This document shows positions 6,069-11,862 of a DNA stretch of 11,862 nt, piece after piece (the stretch's first letter is position 1; each line of letters starts with the position of its first letter). Both the position numbers and the translations under genes were made by a program. Source of the stretch: an uncultured Pseudomonas sp. (GTDB taxonomy: Bacteria > Pseudomonadota > Gammaproteobacteria > Pseudomonadales > Pseudomonadaceae); NCBI GenBank assembly GCA_946886875.1, contig CAMPJN010000086.1, positions 1 through 11,862 of the forward strand, written 5' to 3'. The notes beneath the pieces were generated by a model that ran no database searches, was not told the DNA's origin, and was given only the letters and a program-made list of their open reading frames with translations.

Positions 6069-8096
6069 ATGAGCGACCACAATCAAGGTCTCGCAGCCAG
6101 CCCCGGCGATTGGCCGAAAGCGCTGTTCTATGTCGCGCTGCTGTTTTCCATATTCCAGATCATCACCGCGGCCTTTCACCCGGTGTCGAGCCAGATCCTC
6201 CGTGCGGTGCACGTCGGTTTTCTGCTGCTGGTGGTGTTCCTCTGCTTTCCGCTACGCGGCAAGGGCCAGCCTTGGCAGCCCGCCGCCTGGTTACTGGGCT
6301 TGGCCGGCATGGCCACAGCCTTCTACCAGTGGTATTTCGAAGCCGATCTGATCCAGCGCTCGGGTGATTTGACCAGCAGCGATATGGTCGTCGGGCTGGT
6401 GCTGATCGCCCTGGTGTTCGAGGCAGCGCGGCGGGTGATGGGCATTGCCCTGCCATTTATCTGCGCCCTGTTTCTGGTGTATGGCTTGTTCGGCCAGTAT
6501 TTGCCGGGCGATCTGATGCACCGCGGTTATGCCATCGACCAGATCGTCAATCAGCTGGCCTTCGGTACCGAGGGGCTGTACGGCACGCCAACCTATGTCT
6601 CGGCCACTTATATATTCCTGTTCATCCTGTTCGGCGCCTTTCTCGAACAGGCGGGCATGATCAAGCTGTTCACCGATTTCGCCATGGGCCTGTTCGGTCA
6701 CAAGCTCGGCGGCCCGGCCAAGGTTTCGGTGGTGTCCTCGGCGCTGATGGGCACCATTACCGGCTCCGGCGTAGCCAACGTGGTCACCACCGGCCAGTTC
6801 ACCATTCCGCTGATGAAGCGTTTCGGCTACAAGCCGGCGTTTGCTGGCGGCGTGGAAGCAACCTCGTCGATGGGCAGCCAGATCATGCCGCCGATCATGG
6901 GCGCGGTGGCCTTCATCATGGCCGAGACCATCAACGTGCCGTTCTTCGAAGTGGCCAAGGCGGCGTTGGTGCCGGCGCTGCTGTACTTCGGCTCGGTGTT
7001 CTGGATGGTTCACCTGGAAGCCAAGCGCGCCAACCTGTGCGGTCTGCCGAAGGATCAGTGCCCGAACCCTTGGAGCGCGGTGAAGGAGCGCTGGTATCTG
7101 CTGATTCCGCTGTTCATCCTGATCTACCTGCTGTTCTCCGGGCGCACGCCGTTGTTCTCCGGGATGGTCGGTCTGGCCCTGACCGCGATCGTGATCCTCG
7201 GCTCGGCGATCATCCTGCGGGTGTCGTCCAAGGTTATGCGCTTCGCCTTCTGGATTGCCCTTGGTGTGCTCTGCGCCGGCTTCTTCCAGCTCGGTATCGG
7301 CGTGGTGTTCGGCGTGGTGGCGCTGCTGGTGGCGGTGTGCTGGTTCATCAAGGGCGGCCGCGACACCCTGACCATCTGTTTGCATGCGTTGGTCGAAGGT
7401 GCCCGTCATGCGGTGCCGGTGGGTATCGCTTGCGCCCTGGTCGGGGTGATCATCGGTGTGGTTTCGCTGACCGGCGTGGCCTCGACCTTCGCCGGCTATA
7501 TCCTCGCCATCGGCCAGGACAACCTGTTCCTCTCGCTGATCCTCACCATGCTTACCTGCCTGGTGCTGGGTATGGGTATCCCGACCATTCCCAACTACAT
7601 CATCACCAGCTCGATCGCCGCGCCGGCGCTGCTGGAACTGGGCGTGCCGCTGATCGTCTCGCATATGTTCGTGTTCTATTTCGGCATCATGGCCGACCTC
7701 ACCCCGCCAGTGGCGCTGGCCTGCTTCGCCGCAGCGCCGATCGCCAAGGAAAGCGGGCTGAAGATCAGCCTGTGGGCGATTCGCATCGCCGTGGCCGGGT
7801 TTATCGTGCCCTTTATGGCGGTGTACGACCCGGCGCTGATGCTGCAGGGCGACAGTCTGCTGGCGACCTTCTATGTAGTGCTCAAGGCGGCGCTGGCGAT
7901 TGGCATCTGGGGGGCGATCTTTACTGGCTTCCTGCAGGTGAAAATGCCCTGGTGGGAACGCGCGCTCGGTTTCGCCGCTGGCGCCAGCCTGATTCTGGCT
8001 ACGCCGATGAGCGATGAAATCGGTTTCGCTCTGTCCGCGATCTTTATCGCTCAGCACTTCTGGCGCGCTCGTCGCGGCCAGCTGGCCACCGCGTGA
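6069..8096 (+). CDS. TRAP transporter fused permease (small 4TM + large 12TM subunit)
   Basis: A 675-residue inner-membrane protein, fusing the DctQ-like and DctM-like subunits as is typical of TAXI systems, that takes substrate from the binding protein and imports it with an ion gradient. The N-terminal part (about residues 15-135) has four hydrophobic helices. The large-subunit part carries ALMGTITGSGVANVVTTGQF, then TIPLMKRFGY, SSMGSQIMPPIMGA, a central LGMGIPTIPNYI and MADLTPPVALACFAAAPIA, the conserved re-entrant-hairpin regions of TRAP large subunits. The frame is open from 5937, but the extra 44 codons lie in palindromic intergenic sequence. I chose ATG 6069, preceded by GAGGG (6054-6058), where the hydrophobic protein begins. 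It ends in a 4-bp overlap (GTGA) with the DUF1850 gene. Confidence 0.95.
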   Translation: MSDHNQGLAASPGDWPKALFYVALLFSIFQIITAAFHPVSSQILRAVHVGFLLLVVFLCFPLRGKGQPWQPAAWLLGLAGMATAFYQWYFEADLIQRSGDLTSSDMVVGLVLIALVFEAARRVMGIALPFICALFLVYGLFGQYLPGDLMHRGYAIDQIVNQLAFGTEGLYGTPTYVSATYIFLFILFGAFLEQAGMIKLFTDFAMGLFGHKLGGPAKVSVVSSALMGTITGSGVANVVTTGQFTIPLMKRFGYKPAFAGGVEATSSMGSQIMPPIMGAVAFIMAETINVPFFEVAKAALVPALLYFGSVFWMVHLEAKRANLCGLPKDQCPNPWSAVKERWYLLIPLFILIYLLFSGRTPLFSGMVGLALTAIVILGSAIILRVSSKVMRFAFWIALGVLCAGFFQLGIGVVFGVVALLVAVCWFIKGGRDTLTICLHALVEGARHAVPVGIACALVGVIIGVVSLTGVASTFAGYILAIGQDNLFLSLILTMLTCLVLGMGIPTIPNYIITSSIAAPALLELGVPLIVSHMFVFYFGIMADLTPPVALACFAAAPIAKESGLKISLWAIRIAVAGFIVPFMAVYDPALMLQGDSLLATFYVVLKAALAIGIWGAIFTGFLQVKMPWWERALGFAAGASLILATPMSDEIGFALSAIFIAQHFWRARRGQLATA

Positions 8097-8518
8097 TCGG
8101 CCTGTGTCTGGGGTTGGCCGGCGCGGTATGGGCAGAGGTGCCCGTGCCGGCCTTCACCCTGGCCTGGACTCATACGATCGAGAAGGTGCGCTGGGAAGAG
8201 GATTACCGCGTGACGCCCGAGGGTTTGCTGCTCGGTGAGGCGCGGGTCAAGGGTTCAGGCGCCGGGATGGAAATCCCGGATGGCGCCGAACTGCGTGAGG
8301 GCAGCTGGCATTACCGCCGCCAGCTCGCGCCCCTGCAACCGCTGCGCTTGGGGCGAACCCCCGAGGCGGGGGATTACCAAGTCTGTTTCGACCAAGGCTG
8401 CCATCCGCTGAGCGAATGGCTGGGCCCGCCACAAGCGAGCCAGCCGGCGTTGGAACTCTGGAGCTGTGAGCTCGGTTCCTCCGTATCTTTCTTGGATACG
8501 GGCCAGGGCGACGGTTAA
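8093..8518 (+). CDS. DUF1850-domain protein of the TAXI-TRAP operon
   Basis: A 141-residue protein whose GTG start overlaps the permease stop in GTGA, so it is translationally coupled to it. The body shows the DUF1850 pattern: FTLAWTHTIEKVRWEEDYRV near the N-terminus, then LGEARVKGSGAGMEIPDGA, a WHYRRQ block, and a C-terminal CFDQGC pair. The N-terminus (IGLCLGLAGAVWA, then EVPVP) looks like a short secretion signal without the usual basic residues, so the protein is probably periplasmic or membrane-attached. In-frame codons just upstream are Arg-rich but contain no ATG, GTG or TTG, only a CTG at 8060. DUF1850 genes commonly accompany TAXI-TRAP permeases. Their function is unknown; an accessory or stability role is a guess from context. 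Confidence 0.85.
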   Translation: MIGLCLGLAGAVWAEVPVPAFTLAWTHTIEKVRWEEDYRVTPEGLLLGEARVKGSGAGMEIPDGAELREGSWHYRRQLAPLQPLRLGRTPEAGDYQVCFDQGCHPLSEWLGPPQASQPALELWSCELGSSVSFLDTGQGDG

Positions 8519-8569
8519 CCCCGCGTCCGCTCCCAGGGTCACAAGCCTTGGTCGTTATATAAAGAGGAG

Positions 8570-8603
8570 AACCCCCATTTGGCGCAGCCGGTGGGGGTTT
8601 TGT
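8570..8603 (+). terminator. Rho-independent terminator of the TAXI-TRAP operon
   Basis: AACCCCCA (8570-8577) pairs perfectly with TGGGGGTT (8592-8599) around a 14-base loop. The 3' side is T-rich (TTTTGTT from 8598). It lies 51 bases after the DUF1850 stop codon and separates the transporter operon from the acetyltransferase gene. Confidence 0.85.
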
Positions 8604-8623
8604 TCGTTATGGCCCGGCTCGGA

Positions 8624-8651
8624 TTGCTTATGGCATGGGGTTGGTTATCTT
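8624..8651 (+). promoter_or_regulatory. Weak candidate sigma-70 promoter for the acetyltransferase gene
   Basis: TTGCTT (8624-8629) and TATCTT (8646-8651), with a 16-bp spacer, lie between the terminator and the gene at 8705. The matches to consensus are 3/6 and 4/6, so this is only a plausible assignment. A promoter is nevertheless expected in this gap because the upstream operon ends in a terminator. Confidence 0.3.
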
Positions 8652-8704
8652 GGCTCGTCCGGCGGGCCAGTCCCGAATTTTCATGATTGCAGAGCAGGAA
8701 GCCG

Positions 8705-9196
8705 ATGAGCACTACTACCTATTACCTGGAAATGCAGCACCCCGAACAGCTCCGCGGCAAACCGCTACCGGACGGGCTGAGCGTGGTGGAGTGCCAGCTC
8801 AAGCAGTTCCAACTCAACCGTTTTCTCTACCAGCTGGTCGGTGAGCCCTGGCAGTGGACCGATAAGCTGAGCTGGACCGAGGCGCAGTGGCGCGAACTGA
8901 TCGAGCAGCCGGGCCACCGCACCTGGGTGGCTTACCAGCAGGGCGCGGTGGCCGGTTATTACGAGCTGCTACGCGATGCCGAAGGCGCGGTGGAAATTCT
9001 CTATTTCGGTCTGGCCGAGGCTTTTTTCGGCCAGGGCTTCGGTGGCCCGTTGCTGACGCATGCCTTGCAGTCGGCCTGGGCTTGGCCGGGCACCCGGCGC
9101 GTCTGGGTGCATACCTGCAGCCTCGACCACCCCAGCGCCCTGGCCAACTATCAGGCGCGCGGCATGCAGATCTATTGCGAGGAAGCGACGCCGTAG
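8705..9196 (+). CDS. GNAT-family N-acetyltransferase
   Basis: A 163-residue cytoplasmic protein with the GNAT fold pattern. Strands around residues 75-105 (HRTWVAYQQGAVAGYYEL, then VEILYFGL) are followed by the acetyl-CoA pyrophosphate-binding loop GQGFGGPLLTHAL, and by VWVHTCSLDHPSALANYQARGM, the typical strand, helix and 'N/HPxAxxxYxxxGF'-like end of the domain. The function is transfer of acetyl from acetyl-CoA to an amine; the acceptor is unknown. ATG 8705 is preferred over a TTG at 8687 because AGGAAG (8696-8701) lies just upstream of the ATG. It is set apart from the TRAP operon by a terminator and is probably an independent gene. Confidence 0.88.
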   Translation: MSTTTYYLEMQHPEQLRGKPLPDGLSVVECQLKQFQLNRFLYQLVGEPWQWTDKLSWTEAQWRELIEQPGHRTWVAYQQGAVAGYYELLRDAEGAVEILYFGLAEAFFGQGFGGPLLTHALQSAWAWPGTRRVWVHTCSLDHPSALANYQARGMQIYCEEATP

Positions 9197-9500
9197 GATG
9201 GGGCAGGTTATGGGGTAATACCTGGATGCTCGGTGCGCGCTAACCCTGCGCGGGCGCTCAGACCTTCCTCGGCCTGGGCCAATCCTTGGCGACCACGGCG
9301 CGCGTGCAAGGTTGCAGCGACTAAGATTCAGGGCAGGCGGATGACGTTTCTGAATTGCTGCGCGGCGTTTTGAGTGCCGGTTGAACGATGGCCTGACTGT
9401 ACCCTTTTCGGCCAGAGCGGAGTTGGCCCGGTTATCCATCAGTGGGCGTATCCGTCGTTTGCCCGCTTGGGCATGTCAACCGAAGCAAGGAGTACCGCAG
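9197..9500. other. 304-bp gap between acetyltransferase and BCCT genes; no gene seen
   Basis: No credible coding sequence on either strand. The BCCT frame is open back to a TTG at 9381, but that stretch is low in hydrophobic content and lacks a ribosome binding site. A small stem, TGCCC/GGGCA with loop GCTT (9460-9473), lies 13 bases before the BCCT Shine-Dalgarno (9487-9492). TTGAAC at 9381 and TAAGAT at 9322 are isolated promoter-like hexamers without convincing partners. No T-run terminator follows the acetyltransferase. Confidence 0.4.
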
Positions 9501-11147
9501 ATGGCTAACTATCCACCCAAGGGCACTACCCCGCCCGCAAGCATCCCCGCCCCGAGTGGGGCGAGCAACCTGATCGACACCGACTACGTGATCGGCCAGG
9601 ACAATATCAAGGGCAAGTTTCTCTTCAACCTGGATGTTCACGGCAAGGTGTTCAGCATTTCCGCGCTGGCCATCGTGTTGTTCGTGGTGCTGACCCTGGC
9701 CTTGCAGAGTGAGGTGGAGCCGCTGTTCACCGCCATGCGCGGCTGGTTGACCAATAACCTGGCGTGGTTCTTCCTCGGTTCGGCGAATATCTTCGTGCTG
9801 CTGTGCCTGGGGCTGATCGTCTCGCCCCTGGGCAAGGTGCGCCTGGGCGGCAAGGAAGCAACTGCGGATTACTCCTACACCGGCTGGTTCTCCATGCTGT
9901 TCGCCGCCGGCATGGGCATCGGCCTGATGTTCTATGGCGTGGCCGAACCGATGTCGCATTTCTCTTCGGCGCTGGGCGGAACCAGTGTCGAGAACGGTGT
10001 GCGTACGGACTGGGCGCCGCTGGGTGCGGCTGTCGGCGATGCCCAGGCAGCCGCCAGCCTGAGCATGGCCGCCACCATCTTCCACTGGGGCCTGCACCCC
10101 TGGGCGATCTACGCCATCGTCGCCTTGGCCCTGGCCCTGTTCTCGTTCAACAAGGGCCTGCCACTGAGCATCCGCTCGATCTTCTACCCGCTGCTCGGCG
10201 AGCGGATCTGGGGTTGGCCGGGGCATGTGGTGGATATCCTCGCGGTGTTCGCCACCCTGTTCGGCCTGGCCACCTCCCTGGGCCTGGGCGCACAGCAGGC
10301 GGCCGCCGGCCTCGACCATCTGTTTGGCATCAGCGCCACCGACACCACCAAGGTGCTGCTGGTCGTCGGCATCACCGCGATCGCCCTGTGCTCGGTGCTG
10401 GCCGGCCTCGACAAGGGGGTCAAGCGTCTGTCGGAAATCAACATGGTGCTGGCGATCCTGTTGCTGCTGTTCATCATAGTGGCGGGACCGACCCTGGCGA
10501 TCCTCACCGGCTTCTTCGACAACCTGGGTAGTTACCTGGTCAACTTGCCGGCCCTGTCCAACCCGTTCGGCCGCGAAGACGCCAACTTCAGCCAAGGCTG
10601 GACCGCGTTCTACTGGGCCTGGTGGATCAGCTGGTCGCCCTTCGTCGGCATGTTCATCGCCCGGGTCAGCCGTGGCCGTACGGTGCGTGAGTTCCTGGTT
10701 GCCGTGCTGCTGGTGCCGTCGTTGGTGTCGGTGCTGTGGATGACCGCGTTCGGCGGCACCGCTCTGGGCCAGGTTATCGGCGATGGTTTCACCGGGGTGC
10801 AGGATGCGGCGCTGGAGTTGAAGCTGTTCGTCATGCTCGGCGAGCTGCCACTGACTCAGATCAGTTCGTTTGTCGGCATCATCCTGGTGGTGGTGTTCTT
10901 CGTCACCTCGTCGGATTCCGGTTCCCTGGTGATCGACACCATCACCGCCGGCGGCAAGGTCAACGCGCCGATACCGCAGCGTGCCTTCTGGGCGATTTTG
11001 CAGGGTGTGGTGGCCATCTCCCTGCTGCTCGGCGGCGGTCTGGTGGCCCTGCAGGCGATGGCGGTCTCAACCGGCTTACCCTTTACCGTGGTGCTGTTGG
11101 TGGGTTGTGTGGCTATCGTCAAAGGCTTGATGAGCGAGCCGCGCTGA
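9501..11147 (+). CDS. BCCT-family (betaine/choline/carnitine) transporter
   Basis: A 548-residue, twelve-helix inner-membrane symporter for a quaternary-ammonium or related compatible solute. The glycine-rich stretch GMGIG (residues 137-141) is followed by LMFYGVAEPMSHF. The family signature FYWAWWISWSPFVG starts at residue 370 and continues FIARVSRGRTVREF, with the aromatic substrate-box residues present. BetP-like Na+-coupled members have GMGIG, whereas the H+-coupled BetT type has Asp at the last position, so Na+ coupling is the better guess. The N-terminus has a hydrophilic extension of about 45 residues. The C-terminus ends almost directly after the last helix (KGLMSEPR), so the long basic osmosensing tail of BetP is missing and osmotic activation is doubtful. 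AAGGAG at 9487-9492 supports ATG 9501. It is a single-gene unit closed by a terminator. The substrate is not decidable here. Confidence 0.93.
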   Translation: MANYPPKGTTPPASIPAPSGASNLIDTDYVIGQDNIKGKFLFNLDVHGKVFSISALAIVLFVVLTLALQSEVEPLFTAMRGWLTNNLAWFFLGSANIFVLLCLGLIVSPLGKVRLGGKEATADYSYTGWFSMLFAAGMGIGLMFYGVAEPMSHFSSALGGTSVENGVRTDWAPLGAAVGDAQAAASLSMAATIFHWGLHPWAIYAIVALALALFSFNKGLPLSIRSIFYPLLGERIWGWPGHVVDILAVFATLFGLATSLGLGAQQAAAGLDHLFGISATDTTKVLLVVGITAIALCSVLAGLDKGVKRLSEINMVLAILLLLFIIVAGPTLAILTGFFDNLGSYLVNLPALSNPFGREDANFSQGWTAFYWAWWISWSPFVGMFIARVSRGRTVREFLVAVLLVPSLVSVLWMTAFGGTALGQVIGDGFTGVQDAALELKLFVMLGELPLTQISSFVGIILVVVFFVTSSDSGSLVIDTITAGGKVNAPIPQRAFWAILQGVVAISLLLGGGLVALQAMAVSTGLPFTVVLLVGCVAIVKGLMSEPR

Positions 11148-11172
11148 CTGCTACTGGTAAACGCAATACAAG

Positions 11173-11197
11173 AACGCGCCTTCGGGCGCGTTTTTTT
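11173..11197 (+). terminator. Rho-independent terminator after the BCCT gene
   Basis: AACGCGCC (11173-11180), a stable TTCG tetraloop (11181-11184) and GGCGCGTT (11185-11192) form a perfect 8-bp stem running into seven Ts (11191-11197). It lies 25 bases after the stop codon. Confidence 0.95.
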
Positions 11198-11201
11198 GTG
11201 G

Positions 11202-11282
11202 GCGCTGGATTCCTGTGGGAGGGGCTTTAGCCGCGATGTTTTTCTAAGAGCTCGCGGCTAAAGCCCCTCCCACAGCCAGCGC
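11202..11282. repeat. REP-like (REPIN-type) palindrome between convergent genes
   Basis: Positions 11213-11236 and 11252-11275 are a perfect 24-bp inverted repeat around a 15-bp spacer. Each arm begins GTGGGAGGGGCTTTAGCCGC inside CTG...GA. Outer arms GCGCTGG (11202-11208) and CCAGCGC (11276-11282) extend the symmetry past a 4-base bulge on the left. GTGGGAG-N-GGCTT...GCCGCGA sequences are well-known Pseudomonas REP elements, and two in opposite orientation form a REPIN. It sits between the BCCT terminator and the 3' end of the exonuclease gene, the usual extragenic location. It may also end minus-strand transcription. Confidence 0.85.
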
Positions 11283-11292
11283 GGGGTGCCGC

Positions 11293-11862
11293 TCAACTCC
11301 ACAAATCACCCACCGCTGTGCTCGGCGGATAGTGCGTGGCGCTCTGCGCCTGCAGCAATTCCGCGGTCGCCAGGGCATCGGTCAGGGCATGGTGCGCCTG
11401 GTACAGCGGCAGGCCGTAGCGCAGGCGGCTGTCGGCCAGGCGGATCGATACCGTCTGCTGCTGGAGCATCTGGCGCAGCCAGCCGGGTCGGCGCTTGCGC
11501 GGGTGCAACCGGGCTTCCAGCTGCATGGTATCGATCACCGGGAATTGCAGCCCTTCACCGATTAGCTGGCGCATGGCCTGGTCGAGAAAACCGCGTTCGA
11601 TCGGGCGGTAGTGCACCACCACGAGCTTGCCTGCCATGGCCGTCAGCAGTTGCTCGAGCACGGCGTCCAGGCCCGGCGCGCTTTGGATGTCCGAGTGGGT
11701 GATATGGTGGAAAGTGACCGACTGGCTGCTCAGTTCGCCCGCCGGTTTGACCACCCAGTAACTGGCTTCGCGGCAGCGAATGCGCTGCAGGTTGAAGGGC
11801 ACCAGGCCGAGGCTGACGATCGAGTCGCGGCGGCTGTCCAGGCCGGTGGTCTCGACATCCAG
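11293..11862 (-). CDS. DEDDh-family 3'-5' exonuclease, DnaQ-like (5' end outside window)
   Basis: A 3'-5' exonuclease-fold protein of which 189 residues are visible. The frame is open to the right edge and begins LDVETTGLDSRRDSIVSLGL, so the GTG at 11802 is an internal codon and the true start lies outside the window. DxETTGLD supplies the motif I catalytic Asp (codon 11857-11859) and Glu (11851-11853). Motif III HHALTDALATAELL fits the DEDDh type, with His and Asp for metal binding. In the motif II region the sequence is VVVHYRPIERGFLD, with Glu where FD is usual, so the second metal-site acid is not obvious. No polymerase-associated domain is seen. The role is probably trimming of DNA or RNA ends. 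Pseudomonas often places such a gene downstream of a CBS/nucleotidyltransferase signalling gene, which would lie beyond the edge. Confidence 0.85.
   Translation of the reverse strand: MDVETTGLDSRRDSIVSLGLVPFNLQRIRCREASYWVVKPAGELSSQSVTFHHITHSDIQSAPGLDAVLEQLLTAMAGKLVVVHYRPIERGFLDQAMRQLIGEGLQFPVIDTMQLEARLHPRKRRPGWLRQMLQQQTVSIRLADSRLRYGLPLYQAHHALTDALATAELLQAQSATHYPPSTAVGDLWS

Noticed and set aside
6291..8057. 588-codon minus-strand open frame opposite the TRAP permease
   Set aside because: Low-complexity His/Gln/Arg-rich product, antisense to a strongly conserved permease; a by-product of third-position GC bias.
9381..9500. N-terminal extension of the BCCT protein from a TTG at 9381
   Set aside because: No ribosome binding site and no BCCT-like sequence. 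ATG 9501 has AAGGAG at proper distance.
9432..10595. 387-codon minus-strand open frame opposite the BCCT gene
   Set aside because: Same artefact as the other antisense frames: no start signal, no recognisable motif.
11803..11862. Reading the exonuclease as a complete gene starting with GTG at 11802
   Set aside because: Codons between that GTG and the window edge encode the catalytic DVETTGLD motif, so the gene continues beyond the window.

Overview
The window looks like chromosomal DNA from Pseudomonas or a close gammaproteobacterial relative. It is GC-rich with strong third-position G/C bias, which produces long antisense open frames over almost every gene. It carries REP-like and GTTGGGC/GCCCAAC-type intergenic palindromes of the kind common in Pseudomonas, and a DctB/DctD sigma-54 two-component pair. 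I see no phage, IS, CRISPR, tRNA or rRNA sequence.

Layout. (1) 1-1577: a DctB-type sensor kinase, cut by the left edge. (2) 1635-3090: a LysR-type regulator (minus strand) diverging from a tautomerase-superfamily enzyme of the Tautomerase_2/malonate-semialdehyde-decarboxylase type. This pair separates the kinase gene from its presumed partner. (3) 3171-4523: a DctD-type sigma-54 enhancer-binding response regulator. (4) 4524-4863: a 340-bp regulatory region with a 25-bp palindromic repeat, two copies of a GGCNAANTTCCGC element 32 bp apart, a near-consensus -24/-12 promoter and an AAN-repeat next to the ribosome binding site. (5) 4864-8518: a TAXI-type TRAP transporter operon of binding protein, fused small/large permease and DUF1850 protein, closed by a terminator. 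(6) 8705-9196: a GNAT acetyltransferase. (7) 9501-11147: a BCCT-family transporter, followed by a terminator and a large REP-like palindrome. (8) 11293-11862 (minus strand): a DEDDh 3'-5' exonuclease, cut by the right edge.

How it works together (inference from the sequence and family knowledge). DctB would sense an external carboxylate with its periplasmic Cache-type domain and phosphorylate DctD. DctD would bind the paired enhancer elements and activate sigma-54 RNA polymerase at 4751-4766 to express the TAXI-TRAP importer. The AAN repeat suggests a second control layer, Hfq/Crc catabolite repression at translation of the binding protein. The embedded tautomerase and its LysR regulator suggest that the imported substrate, or its first catabolite, is a keto or unsaturated acid. 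The most notable feature is this complete sensor-enhancer-promoter circuit aimed at a TAXI transporter, rather than the classical DctA or DctPQM, with a lysR/tautomerase pair set inside it. Each part belongs to a known family. The combination and the substrate are the open questions.
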